A DNA stretch of 64,000 nucleotides from Tubiluchus corallicola (lineage: Eukaryota > Priapulida > Priapulimorpha > Priapulimorphida > Tubiluchidae): positions 558,066 through 622,065 of the forward strand of contig JAQGDQ010000011.1 of NCBI GenBank assembly GCA_030141605.1, written 5' to 3'. Both the position numbers and the translations under genes were made by a program. Of this stretch, positions 36,101-48,700 are shown piece by piece (positions within the stretch are counted from its first letter, which is position 1; each line of letters starts with the position of its first letter). The notes beneath the pieces are model-generated. The model ran no database searches. It was not told the origin of the DNA and saw only the letters and a list, made by a program, of their open reading frames with translations.

Positions 36101-39100
36101 AAGCTGAATAAACTGATTTGAAGAAATCCAATATTCATACTTTTGTTAACTGTTACTGGGGCCGGGGCATCACAACATTTATAGCCCAACCGCCTACAAA
36201 ATCAAAATTCGGTTCTGTGTGTCAGCGCCTATTTTGTGCAACGCGTTCTCGACATGCAGACGCTAGTGCCCATCTAACTAACAAATGCATGTAATCAGCG
36301 AAGAACAAGATGCGTGAAATGCGGAATTGGGCTTCTGCGGTAATAGTTCCTTCACGCAAGCCATTCTTTAAAAATAGTACGTTTCCTTTCAATGTTTTAT
36401 AGGGCTGATTGTTTTGAGCTATAACTTATGATTAGGCTAGGTTCTCCTTTAACTAAAAATTACGAGTAAAAATGATTTCTGATTCTTTTTCTGTCCAACA
36501 GCTTTTTGCACAATAAAACAAGACGTTAACTATACGCACATGTTAATATTATACATAATTGTGTAGTTGTTAGTCTTGCATTAGTTAATACGCAAACCTG
36601 TCTAGCTGAAACACCCCATTCAGCCTAAATAGTAAATATCATTTTGCCTGTTGTTTAAATTTTGCATGTCGCTCCTTACCATACCTAAAAACCCAATGCC
36701 TGAATTACTGCGCAACTAGTTGGCATCCAAGCACCCAACTAAAAAAATCGACCGAACGACCAATTAACTATTTAAATTACTAACCTGCTAGTCAACCAAA
36801 CAAACACCCATCCTGCCATATAACCAACCATCTACCCAAACACCCATCCAAGCAACCAGTCAGAAACCAAATTTTTTAAATAGTTTCAACAAAGCTACAA
36901 ACCTGCCAATCAACAGACTAACTGACCAACCAACCAGCCGGCCGACCGACTAACCAATTGATCGACGAGCCGTCGAACAATCACCAACCAGCAGGCCATT
37001 AGCAAACCTACCAGCTGCCATTAGTGTGATTTTGCAGGCCATGAGTGACCAAACGCACTGATCGGTATGTCAGTCATGAGACAAATTGATCAAGTAAAAG
37101 CAATAATTATTGAATAAGTGAATAATTTAAGAAATAAACAGAGAAACGTGATCAATTTAATGAAACTTGTGAAAAGGAATAGTCTCCATTGATCAATTAC
37201 AGCAGTAATTATGGTAATTAGCTGTATCTGCTCGTTGCTTCTAGGGTAACACGCTAGGTAACAGCACCGTCGGACGTCGTTTGACAACCTTTTTGAAGAC
37301 ATTTGGTAGAAGGAATGGCAGCGCTAGTTCCACCAATTCCCGGGTCTTACCTCCTCTTACCCCAGAGACGGATATCGTCGCCAGGGTCACGCCTAGATGT
37401 GATAAACCAGAATCACCTAAACGTTCATACCAGATGAGAAAGAAAACGGCGAGAGAATTAAAGTAAGTTGCTAAACTAGAAAATAGGCCCGCTTGCGTGA
37501 AAAAACGAAATACATAAAAACAGACAAAACCATGAAAAAAGAGCATTTCATTTTGAACAAAGAACATTTATTTTAATGTCTGATACTATCACCATTTGTA
37601 GCTCGTATCATAAATCGTTTCTTCAAAATCTTCGTTGATGTCTGATCTGTGGAGATGAGAATTAGAAAAACACATCATGATGTTAGAAATTTGGAAAAAC
37701 GTATTAAGATGCGTCTTCGTATCTACTTGCGATAACTTCTAAATCTAACAAGTCTGTCATTTATTGCTTTCCAACAAGCCTACAAAACAGAAGGTTTTTG
37801 ATTAAAATGTGAGAGACTAATTCATTAAATTTGTCTGTATGTGCCTTATTTAGCATTTTACCTAAAGCATACAAATATTATTTCTTCATCTTTTAGATGA
37901 TTCTCTAAAACAATATTAGAATCGATTAAGAAGCACACGTTAGACGCAACTCAATGCGCACTTTGCAAATTAGCGCCAAATTATAATTAAAAATTAATTC
38001 AGCGGTGATGCTTAAATACTGGGGGCTTGTTGGGCAGGTGCACTATGGGAGTATTGATAACAATTGACTCTCATTTATTATTAATTTGTTGATGCAAGAA
38101 CGAAAACCTGCACGAAGCCATGCTCGAATAAATCTTTTACGAAATGCACCCCAGTATGAAACCTTGAATTAAACCTGGCTTTAAACTCAATACGAAACGG
38201 AATGACGGCTTGCGTGAAGCCCAATATAAAGCCCTGCATCAGCCCTGCATGAAACTCAATATGAAGTCCTGGTTTAAGCCTAGTACGAAGTGCAGTAAAA
38301 AGCCTTGCATTAAAATTTAAGCGAAGCCTAGTACGAAGAATCGTATTAAGCCTAGCACGGAGCCCTGTATCAAGCCCTGTTTGAAACCCAGCACACGCCC
38401 TGATTAAGTCTTTCATGAAAACCACCACTATGACCCTTTGCATGAAGTCTTGTATGATGCCCGCTATAAAGCCCTATATCAAGGTCTGTATGAAGCCTTG
38501 ATTAAGCTGGCATGAAGCCATTATTCTAGGTCTTCCATGGAACCTTAAATGAAACCCATTATGAAGCCCTGCATGAAACTTTGCACGAAGCACTGCGAAT
38601 TTTCCACGAAATTTTGTTATCTAATTTCCAAAGAATCCTCGATGACCCTCTTTGTGTCCCACAAAAAACTTTTGTTGAGCCCTTCTAGGATAAATAAAAC
38701 ATGATCATTCATATGTTTTCCTGGCTGAAGCCGTCCAGGAAGTTCCATGTAAAGACCTTGATGAAGCCCTTTTGTTGAAATCCTGAATAACCTTGACTGA
38801 ATTACTTTGTTTTAATTATTCTGCCAGGAAAGAAGTAATTTTAATTCATTAATTTTACTTTCGGTCAATTTAAGCCATTTCTTGCAGGCATGAAATAGAC
38901 AAAGCTCGCGAAACAATGTGCTGGAAGCCTGTGTTAGAATTTTATACAACAATTTTTGAGTCTTTCACTGATATCAACATAACATTCAAGGTTTGTATGC
39001 ATTACTGTAAAATTTTATCATATTTTTAGACTAAAAGCGTGCATTTGCGTTTAGAAAAATTGCATCTTAATGGATGGTCAGTTGCCGAAGTTGCGAATCT

Positions 39101-39821
39101 TACAGCAAAAACGTAGGGTAAAAAAATGCACACCTGCATAACAGGGACTATTATTACCTCACTTTTGCCCTAAGTGCCACGCGTCAGGCAGGGCAACAGC
39201 AGGTGCCATTTTTAAAGTTTTTGGTTTAACCCCGCCGCAGTATCGAACTCACGACCTCCCGGACGGAAATCGGACGCGTTACGACTTAGCCTTCTTGTCA
39301 TTATAAGACACAAATTTGCAGCAACAATACACTAGGATTAATTAACAGCTAATAATATGAAACGTTTTTGGTCAATTTGTGCTTTGTGCAATTAATATGT
39401 AATTTTTTTAAATTTTTTATTTTTATAGAGGAATCCAGACAAAGAGTACAAGACTCCATCTGATCCTGGATTGAAATTTGATTATTTATATGCAGTATAC
39501 GATCTTTTCTTAGAAGTAGTGAGTTGAATATTGTAAACGTTTTCAATTTTTTTCTAAATAACTGTTTTCGATCGTCTTCGAATTTGTTGTCAGTGATTTC
39601 GAAACTGTTGTTTTACTGAGTGCTTTCAATTTTTATATTTTTTACCAGAGAATTGAAATTTTTCAGGACCAAGATGTGCAAAAGGCCGTCCTGAAAATTA
39701 TTATCAATTGTTTACTGAAGGACAAAAGGTATTTTGTCATAGAATTGGAGTAAAGATTGTACATAACTGTTTCAATTACTTACATAATTTGCTGCCTTTA
39801 TCATCTTACATTTTTGAAATA

Positions 39822-39891
<70 letters not shown>

Positions 39892-42800
39892 TGTCTATCT
39901 GTCTGTCTGTTATTATATTAAGGCTCGTTTACATGTTACATTTCGCACGTAAATAAGAGCCAGTATTTCTGTGATAACTATCTGTATGCAATTGCATAAT
40001 ACATGTACAAAATATATGCCCAAAGATTTTATTACGTAGCAATCTGTAGTTAAGCTTGCATTTTGATTTGTATGATGTTCATTTTGTTTTTTGTTTTCAG
40101 ATTCAGCGATCCAACAATGTTTTGGTGAGTAAGTTTTAGTAATTTTTAATCATTAATAATTTGTTAACATAGCTTTTACACATTATAATTCAATGTTGTG
40201 TGCTTTTTAAAATTAACTCCCCTCACTGATTATTTTACAGGCCCCACACAAAGAATGATCTCAGAGCTTATATCATTTTGATACAGGTATTGTAGCATTC
40301 TATTTCATGTGTTTATTTGGACCAAGCAGTTCCATATTAACGACTGTTCTTTCGAGTTTAATGTTAAAAAAACAGACTAACTTTAAACCTAATGGATTCG
40401 ACATAGTGTGACAATACCAGCTTGGCAGTGTCACGCCAGTAGTGTGTAGGTAAACTTTGTAGCATAAGTGACTAATTGTGACACCTAGGCAGTAAGTGTC
40501 AAAAATCTTCACATGACATCAGTGACGTCACTGACGTCCTTCACATGTGAATGCCACCGACACGGCTTGGTTTGTAATTGGATGCATTCCAAGACGTCGT
40601 TTTGTCCTCTAGCGGTGAGTGGATAAACTTCGTGATATCACTGATATGATACCTAAACAGGTTAACCAACAGTCACTGTGATACACGAGCAGTGATTTTA
40701 TAAACTTGTGAGTAGTATAGTGAGTCAATACTATCACGTAATTTTCAGTACAACTTTATTTTACGTGATAACTGTAGTCCTTTATATGATATAATATCAT
40801 ATTGACTAATGCTGTGATTTTTTAATCGTTTCAGAACCCTGTGTTCCACAGCACTCAGTCATATGTAGTATTCGCTCACCTACTCAGGCAGATCTCTGGA
40901 TTAAGCGACTATAACCACCATTTTCTCGTCCACTGGTTCAGGAAGTATATAATTTAAGCTTAACCTTTTTACGGTATTTTCTTATTTTTAAGAAACTGCA
41001 TGATTCGCTATTCTGGCACTAATTATGCTGTTTTTTCTTGTCAGCCAAACTGTATCACCAGTCACTAACATAAACTATTTTTGCGTCCTTTAAGTAAGTT
41101 TTAAGTAATAATTTTATTCTGAATAAGTGTTAGCACCTGGGCAGGTTTCTTCTGATGATCACGTGTGTACTTGGTTGAGTTGCGTGCAGTGTGGGCAGGA
41201 TTGTGCTGTGCTGTGCTGTATTTGATTGTTTTGATTTGCTTGAAATACATTTTTTCTAAATTCCTTGTTTGGAAAGTTTATACAAACGCCTCCAAGAATT
41301 TGCAATGGAGTGTTGCAGTTTGTTAATGTGCTACTGAAAATTCAAAATAAGTTACTCTAGGTGCTTGTGTAAATTGAATAATGTATGCTTAATAAAATCA
41401 TCAGTATTCTTTCTCCCTAATTAGTTTCTTTCTTAGTTTATTTAGAATATTACAAATAAAGTGGACCACTTTGAAACAAAAGCCACCTTAAATTAATGCC
41501 ACCTTTCGATTAGCACCAAATTCTTGATTGACGAGCTCACTGGTTATAAACCAACCTTTAAATCTGATTTAATTGTAGTTAATTAGTAACAAAATATTTA
41601 ATTGTCGCAGGTTACCTCTAAAGCGGTTCAAGAAACTTCTGACTATGATTCACCAGTTCATCACCGTGCGTTTATTTCCACCTAAGATGCAGGATCTACC
41701 TCTGATGTCGAAGTGCACGTGGTGGATTCCCAGCGCTACTAAAGTTCTGGCGTTGCTCAGTAAGTTTCACAGACCGGCCGCCTGGTGGTTTTCCAAATTG
41801 GTTATTGCATTCAACTGTATTACTTTCATTATCTTTTTCTTTTACTTATAAAGTATGTGGTCGATGTTTACTGCTGGAACTAGACATTAGGAAGCTGAGT
41901 CTTCAAATTCATATAATCTACATGTGGGAAATGTATAAAGAGGCACCACTTTTGGTCACATTTTGAAACTTTGAAGCTTTAACCTGCCCTTTGTCACATT
42001 TCGAAAAGAAATTTCCTTCACAATCAGACCCATGTGTTGGCATGTATATTAAAATGATAATAATAACCTAATAGCAAGAAGAAGAAGAGCAACAGCAACA
42101 ACAGCAATGTGTTTAAAAATGCAAATTAAAAACATACACATAATACAGTTCTCCATTCCTTTGCTATCATTGAACTTTATTTAATAAATTTGTAAACTCA
42201 TTATTCTACGTAAAATGCACTACATGACATGGGCTGATCTTCCAAAATGTTCATAGAAACTGTAACCAACTAAATACGAAAAAAGAACTATACAAGTTTG
42301 TAACAAAATTAGGCTGAAGACAGCCCAGTGAGACTGAAATGCCAAGTTATTAGAGTCAAATATCTGATTGAATTTTACTTCTTTTGCAGATGCTACAAAC
42401 ACCATGAATCAAACACAAATGGTGCCTTTCACAGAGTTTTATAATAGTGCCTTAGACCATATGGATCTGATGGCAGAGTATTATGCATGGCAAAATCCTA
42501 GCACACATCCAGGGTAGGACACTTGTTTTCCACTGACTAGCAGTTATGCTAAAATCGTGTTGACTGTGATCGCCTTTTTTTCGTCGATAAATTTCTTATC
42601 TACACATTTCCTGCTCCCTTCATTTATGGTGTTGTTTGTTTGGTGGTTTGTCATCTGCCTGTTTGTCTGTCTTTCTTTCCTTTTTTCTGCCTACTAGCCT
42701 ATCAATCAGCTGTATGTCTGTCTGTGTGTCTCTCTGATTGTCTGTCTTTCTTCACCTCTTTCTGCCTGCCTGCCTATCAATTTGCTGTCTGTCTATTTAT

Positions 42801-45665
42801 TTTTCTATGTATCTGTCCGTCTATTTGCCTGTCGTCTTTGTATCTATCTGTTTAACATTTTACCAGTTGGTGCCATAACAGTTAAATTACTAAGAATTTT
42901 CTTTTCTTGTTACATAACTATTTCAAGCAGGTAAATATAATGCTAAGTAATATAACTTTGTGTGGAAAGTTTTTTGGATGTGCTTTAAAATAGCCGTTTT
43001 CTTTCTACTTAAACTCTTGTTAAGTGAAGTGTGTCAGAAATAAAAAATAAATTGCTCCTGTGTGTGAACGCACGTAGTTTGCTGAGCATGCAGCTTTATG
43101 TAATTACTTTTACTCTCTTCTTATTACCAGATTCTCCTTTTGCCAGTATCCATTTGTTCTCAGCATCAACGCAAAGAGGATTATATTGCAGAGGGACTCA
43201 GAACAACAGATGATCATCAACGCCAGAGTAAGTGCTATTTTTCTCAAAGTAAAACGCATAGCAATAGTGCATTACAGTAATTATAAAAGTTACTACATGT
43301 AGAACACGAGCACAAAGTAGAAGTTCAGGCGAGGAAACAGTCACACAATCACTGTGATTTTTTTGAGGTTTGCTTAGTCTCCTGTGAAATCATTGTTTTA
43401 AAGTTTAAGAATTTCGCCATGCTAGGTAGAATGTGAGTATGATCGAGCAGGAATAATAGCGAACCGCTACTGGTTCAGTGAGCTTATTAGAAAATTAACC
43501 TTATTACACACAATGGAAGCCCCTTTTTGAGTGCTGGGCGATTTGTTTCGGACAGAACACAGCACAGTAACAGCTAGCTGCATGCGCTATAAATATTTTA
43601 AAGCAGGCTGGTATTTAAACTGATGTCCTAGCTGTAAAATAATATGCCTAAACTTATTAATTAAAAAACTAGTGCCTTCATATGGGTTTCTACATATAAC
43701 TACAATTTTTAAGTTGTTAAGTTGTTGTATCTTTGCTTGCAAGGTACTACTTGTTTCGTGCGTTCATTTTTGCAATTTCTAGTTTGAACTTTCGTATTCA
43801 GGCAGCCGTGGCGCCATTTGTTAGCAGAGATCATTAATATATTTCTTTATTGACTGATATTATATTTGTCTATGCTTGCATAAATATTTTATTGTCAGTA
43901 CAATTCTTTTTCTCATGTTAGCTAGCGACACTTTCATATTGATTGTACCACAGAGTAGCAGCCACTAGTATGGGTAATTAGATAACGTGTTGTACATGAG
44001 CAAGTTTGGCAACACGATAATAAAGATTTTTATACACGGTGGTACATAAGCTTTTGCTAGAGTGGTAACTGGGTAACAGAAATACTGCGTAATGGTATAG
44101 AACAATTTACTACATCAAATTATTGCTGAAAAAAACTGTGAATCTATCATGCCGTCAAAGTTTAATGTGAAAGCGTCTGGCATATCCTGCAATCTTGAAG
44201 ATATGAACTCTGAGATTATTTTTTTCGATTGAACTGAAAGGCTTGGAAATTCGCTGGACCTCAACTCCACCAAACACATTAGAGCCATCCTGAAAGACAG
44301 AGTGGACGCTAACATGAGAAAAACATTCCATTGATCAGCGTTCAACAGATAAGCACGTGAGACTATCTGCAAATTGTGTTAGTGGATCTTGAGTTCTTCG
44401 AGCCACTGTTTTCATCATACCCCTGAAAACTGCTGGCTATGCGTGACATACGTGCCAGACCGTATATCAGAAGTCTTTAAGCCCAAAGTAACTTCGTATT
44501 AAGAAGATTATATTAATTTTCCAGTATTTATTTAAACTGTCTTTTATATTATGCAATCGCCTTACTACAGTTGGAAATAATTTGTCTGTAATTTTTAGAG
44601 ATGTTTGGTAGCAAAAGTACAACGTAGACAGCAACCCGATGTGGCCATGTTGTTTCTGAGCCTGAATATTAGGCGATCACATATTGTTGAGGACTCACTC
44701 AATGAGGTTAGCTTTACATTAACAACTGCTTTAAAGGGATGTATCATTGACATTGTAATTCGAAAGTGAGTTTATTCACTCAAAAACAGGCTGTCTAAAA
44801 GTTGTAATACTCTGGTGTTGACCACATGGAATAGTAAACGTAGGCTTAACTCAAGAGTTCACCAACATACTGGAAAATTTTATATGTGTCAAACAGGCTG
44901 ACATGACTTTTAACATAACTTTTTTGCAGACATTTTATTGTATTATGTATGTACACTTTTACTATTGTTTTTAAATTACTGATAGATCATCTTTATTGTA
45001 AACAGACGCTTTATTCTCTGTAAATGAACTATAGGGGGGGGGGGGGGTAATTGTATGTGCTGTTTATAATAGTTTGTTTTACTAATTCTTGTATAGTGTT
45101 ATACATTTTATTTTTAACGTTTTGTTTGAAAGAAATTCTGAAATAAAGTTTTAAATTCAAATTCAAACTGTACCATAATTTATTTAAAGAAAACGTGGAA
45201 TGTGCATGCCGTTATTTATCAAAACTTTCTTATAATGTAGTTGTAGCAGTTGTATGGTACTCTGATTTTTGTCTGTATAGTAATATTAACATTAAAACAG
45301 ACTAGATGTACAGAAATGAACCACAAAGGCATATTGTATTACAGATACAAAAGAAACAGGGAGACCTTAAAAAGAAACTGAAGGTGAATTTCGTCGGAGA
45401 AGCTGGGTTAGATATGGGCGGATTGACGAAGGAGTGGTTTTTGTTGTTGATACGACAAATCTTTCATCAAGAATATGGTATGCCGATGTAAGCTTTATTA
45501 TGAAAATGATAATGACTTCTGGCAAGCCCGCAGCAAAAAATTGCTATTTCTTAATTGATCAAAATTGCCATTTCTTAATTTTAAGATACAAAGTAAATGT
45601 CAGGCTAAATGTTCCAAACAGGAATGATTTAACAACAGGAGAAAAGAGAATATTGCACGAGTAAA

Positions 45666-45711
<46 letters not shown>

Positions 45712-48700
45712 CGACATATATAAAAATCATTGTAGCAGTAAATAATTGCTCGGCAACTTTGGTTTCAATTCTACGATTTCAGGAATGTTCATATTCAACA
45801 TGGACTCACAGACATTTTGGTTTGTAAGCGAAGTCAGCGATAGTTACCAAGAATTTCATCTAGTAGGAGTTGTATCCTTTTCTTCTTCAACTGCTTTGAT
45901 ACCTACTAAATTTATTATCATTGATTTTGCTGTTCAGAATGTCCTGTTATTATTTTTTATTGTGGAACTATTTCATTTGCATGCACTATGTAAAAAGAGT
46001 AATATGCTGGTCTATTAGGGCTGTTTAGCAGGTTTAGCGGTGTTGAACCTTGCCTTCATTTCGACAGGTAAGTAAAGCCTTAAAGTAAGCCTAGAAAAAA
46101 ACTGTTTGTGGAAAAACCTAATATTTCTTTAAAATGCTGTTTTCGGCAAAAACACTGTTAATAATGGCGTTTTAAAAGCACTTAAAGTCTGCTAACAAAA
46201 CTGTCTAAACTCAATTAGATTTTCTTTTCTGTTACCAGTTTCTTCTATGATATTTTACCTCAACTTCTCTGTAGCTGATGGGTTTGGCAGTGTACAATAG
46301 TACAATTTTAGATATAAGGTTTCCACCTTGCTGTTACAAGAAGCTGCTGAGTCCTGCTGTGGTACCTGCCAGCACTGCTGGAGTGCCACTTGGTGTCGTC
46401 AGCATGACCTTAGATGATTTCGCTCAAATATGGCCGGTAAGTGTACTCACTGTAACGTCTCGAAAAAAGGAGATGCAGAGACCAACAGTCTACAGGCCTG
46501 GGACAATATTAAATGGCTTTACATGAAAGTTACCACTAACCAAGGACATCACAGGCGTTCATGAGCACTATGCACTTTCAGAAAATGGGGATGATGGCAT
46601 TTTCGATTGCAAAAGAGATGACAATGATGATGATGATAGTGATGGTAATGATAAGGCTGCAGATGATGATGACTAACGAAGATACTGATGATGACGTTGA
46701 TGGCGGTAATGATGACGACAATGATAATGATAGTATAAATACAATCACGGATAAGTTTCAATTATTTAATACAAAAAGATTTATTTAAAACTATAAACTC
46801 TTCATCACACATCACTTCAACACACATCACACATAATGTCATTGAAACAAAAATGTCGCACACACGTGGAACAAGAAAAATGGCGCACACCCCCTGAACC
46901 AAAAACACAATATGCAAAATCTTCGTGACACAGTTTTACAGATAGTAACAACATAATGACAATTGTAAAGACAACAGCGATGATGACTATAACGTAAAAG
47001 AACTCGTCTAAATAAAATTTTGCTGTTTTTGCCTACTGCCACAATGGTAAAAAGCTCTTGTAATTATTACAACTTGTGATTTACCTGATTCTTTTAGGAC
47101 ATCGCTCGTGGACTGAGAGAGTTGCTAGACTACGAGGGAAATGTGGAAGAAGACTTCTGTCTTACATTTCAAGTCTCTCACATGGAATACGACACCATGA
47201 AAACTGTGATGCTAAAACCAGATGGGGACCAAATACACGTGACCAATGCTAATAGAGAAGGTATGAATATAACTAGAAACTGATGATACGATGTCCTTGA
47301 GAAAATCACACGTCACTTGAAGAAAGATATATGCTGAATGAAATAACATTGGTTTCTATGCTGCATGCTAGAAATGCAGTTTGGGACCACCTTGGAAATA
47401 AGTGTGGGAGGTACTAAGGTGTTATCCCTGCACTATGTCCTAAATGAAATTATTATTATAATTATTGTAATATAGTGCCCTAGTGTGAATTTGTTAAATA
47501 GGGCCTATCTATGGAGTTTTCCCTGATAGTCGCAAGTGGTTTATTGCTGCACTTGTTTATGATGTTACAGCAATGATAGGGTTGAGAGAATAAAATAATT
47601 ACGCATAAATATTATTACAAGGCAAGAATAAATTCAAACATTTCAAATAATATTAAATTCGATTAAATTCAGTTCAAGAGACGTTTCTTTAACCCAATTT
47701 GTAATTAAAATACCGTTATAAGTTATAATTGTAAATATCTTTTTGAAGCTCATTAAGTTTCAATTACTAAATGTAATAAAATCATCATATTCTGCCCATT
47801 AGGTCTGTTGGAGACATATGCAGGCAGAACTGTAAAATAAAAAAAATCTGCCTTCAAGACAGTTAAGCACAGCAGTAATCCAGCAAAACACTGCTATGCC
47901 AGTGGCTGTCAGCGCTACTTGAGAACAACGAAAGACCCTCTCTCGGTCAGCAGCATAACGGGTACTCTCCACCCGCTGAAATCTTCAAGATCTTCTAGTT
48001 GTATTATGCAAAATTTTAATTGAGCGGGTGTATTTTTCCAGGTATATAGCTGCAACTGCAAATTTCCAAGATTGCTTACTAACAATGTAATCCCTAGAGT
48101 CTGCATATTCTATGATTTGCTTTTGAGTTTGTAGACCCTTTATATTAATTATTAAAATTATGTTCATGTTGTTTTTCACAGAGTACGTGAAATTGTATGT
48201 AGACTGGGCATTGAACAAGTCAATCTATCACCAGTTTAAAGCATTTTACTTAGGATTCCACAGTGTCTGCGCATCAAATGCTCTCATTGTAAGTTTCTAA
48301 AATCTTGAGTGTAAAATTCTATAGCACTTTGTCAAAATAGTAAATTATGCTTAGTGCGCTAAGTAGATTGAAGTTCATAAACAGCAACTTGAGAAGGCAA
48401 CATGAGTGAAACTTGTAAACTTAAGTGAAACTTATGTAATTCAGCAACTTGAGAAGGCAACTTGAGTGAAACTTATGTAATTCAGCAACTTGAGTGAAAC
48501 TTGTAAACTTAAGTGAAACTTATGTAATTCGGCGGTTCAGATTTACTTGTTAATTGTCACAAGTTCATATGCATCATGCAGATGTTTCCGCAGAAAACCA
48601 AAACAAAATGCAAACTTTTCTGTATATTACTACTACAATGGTACATGGTATTTTCAAAAGTAAAGAAGTCTGGGTCTCTTCTTTGGTTTTAGCGCCTAAA

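Noticed and set aside
38081-38443. 120-aa minus-strand frame with repeating LRTRL motifs
   Set aside because: Falls wholly inside the 12-bp minisatellite in an intron of a plus-strand gene.
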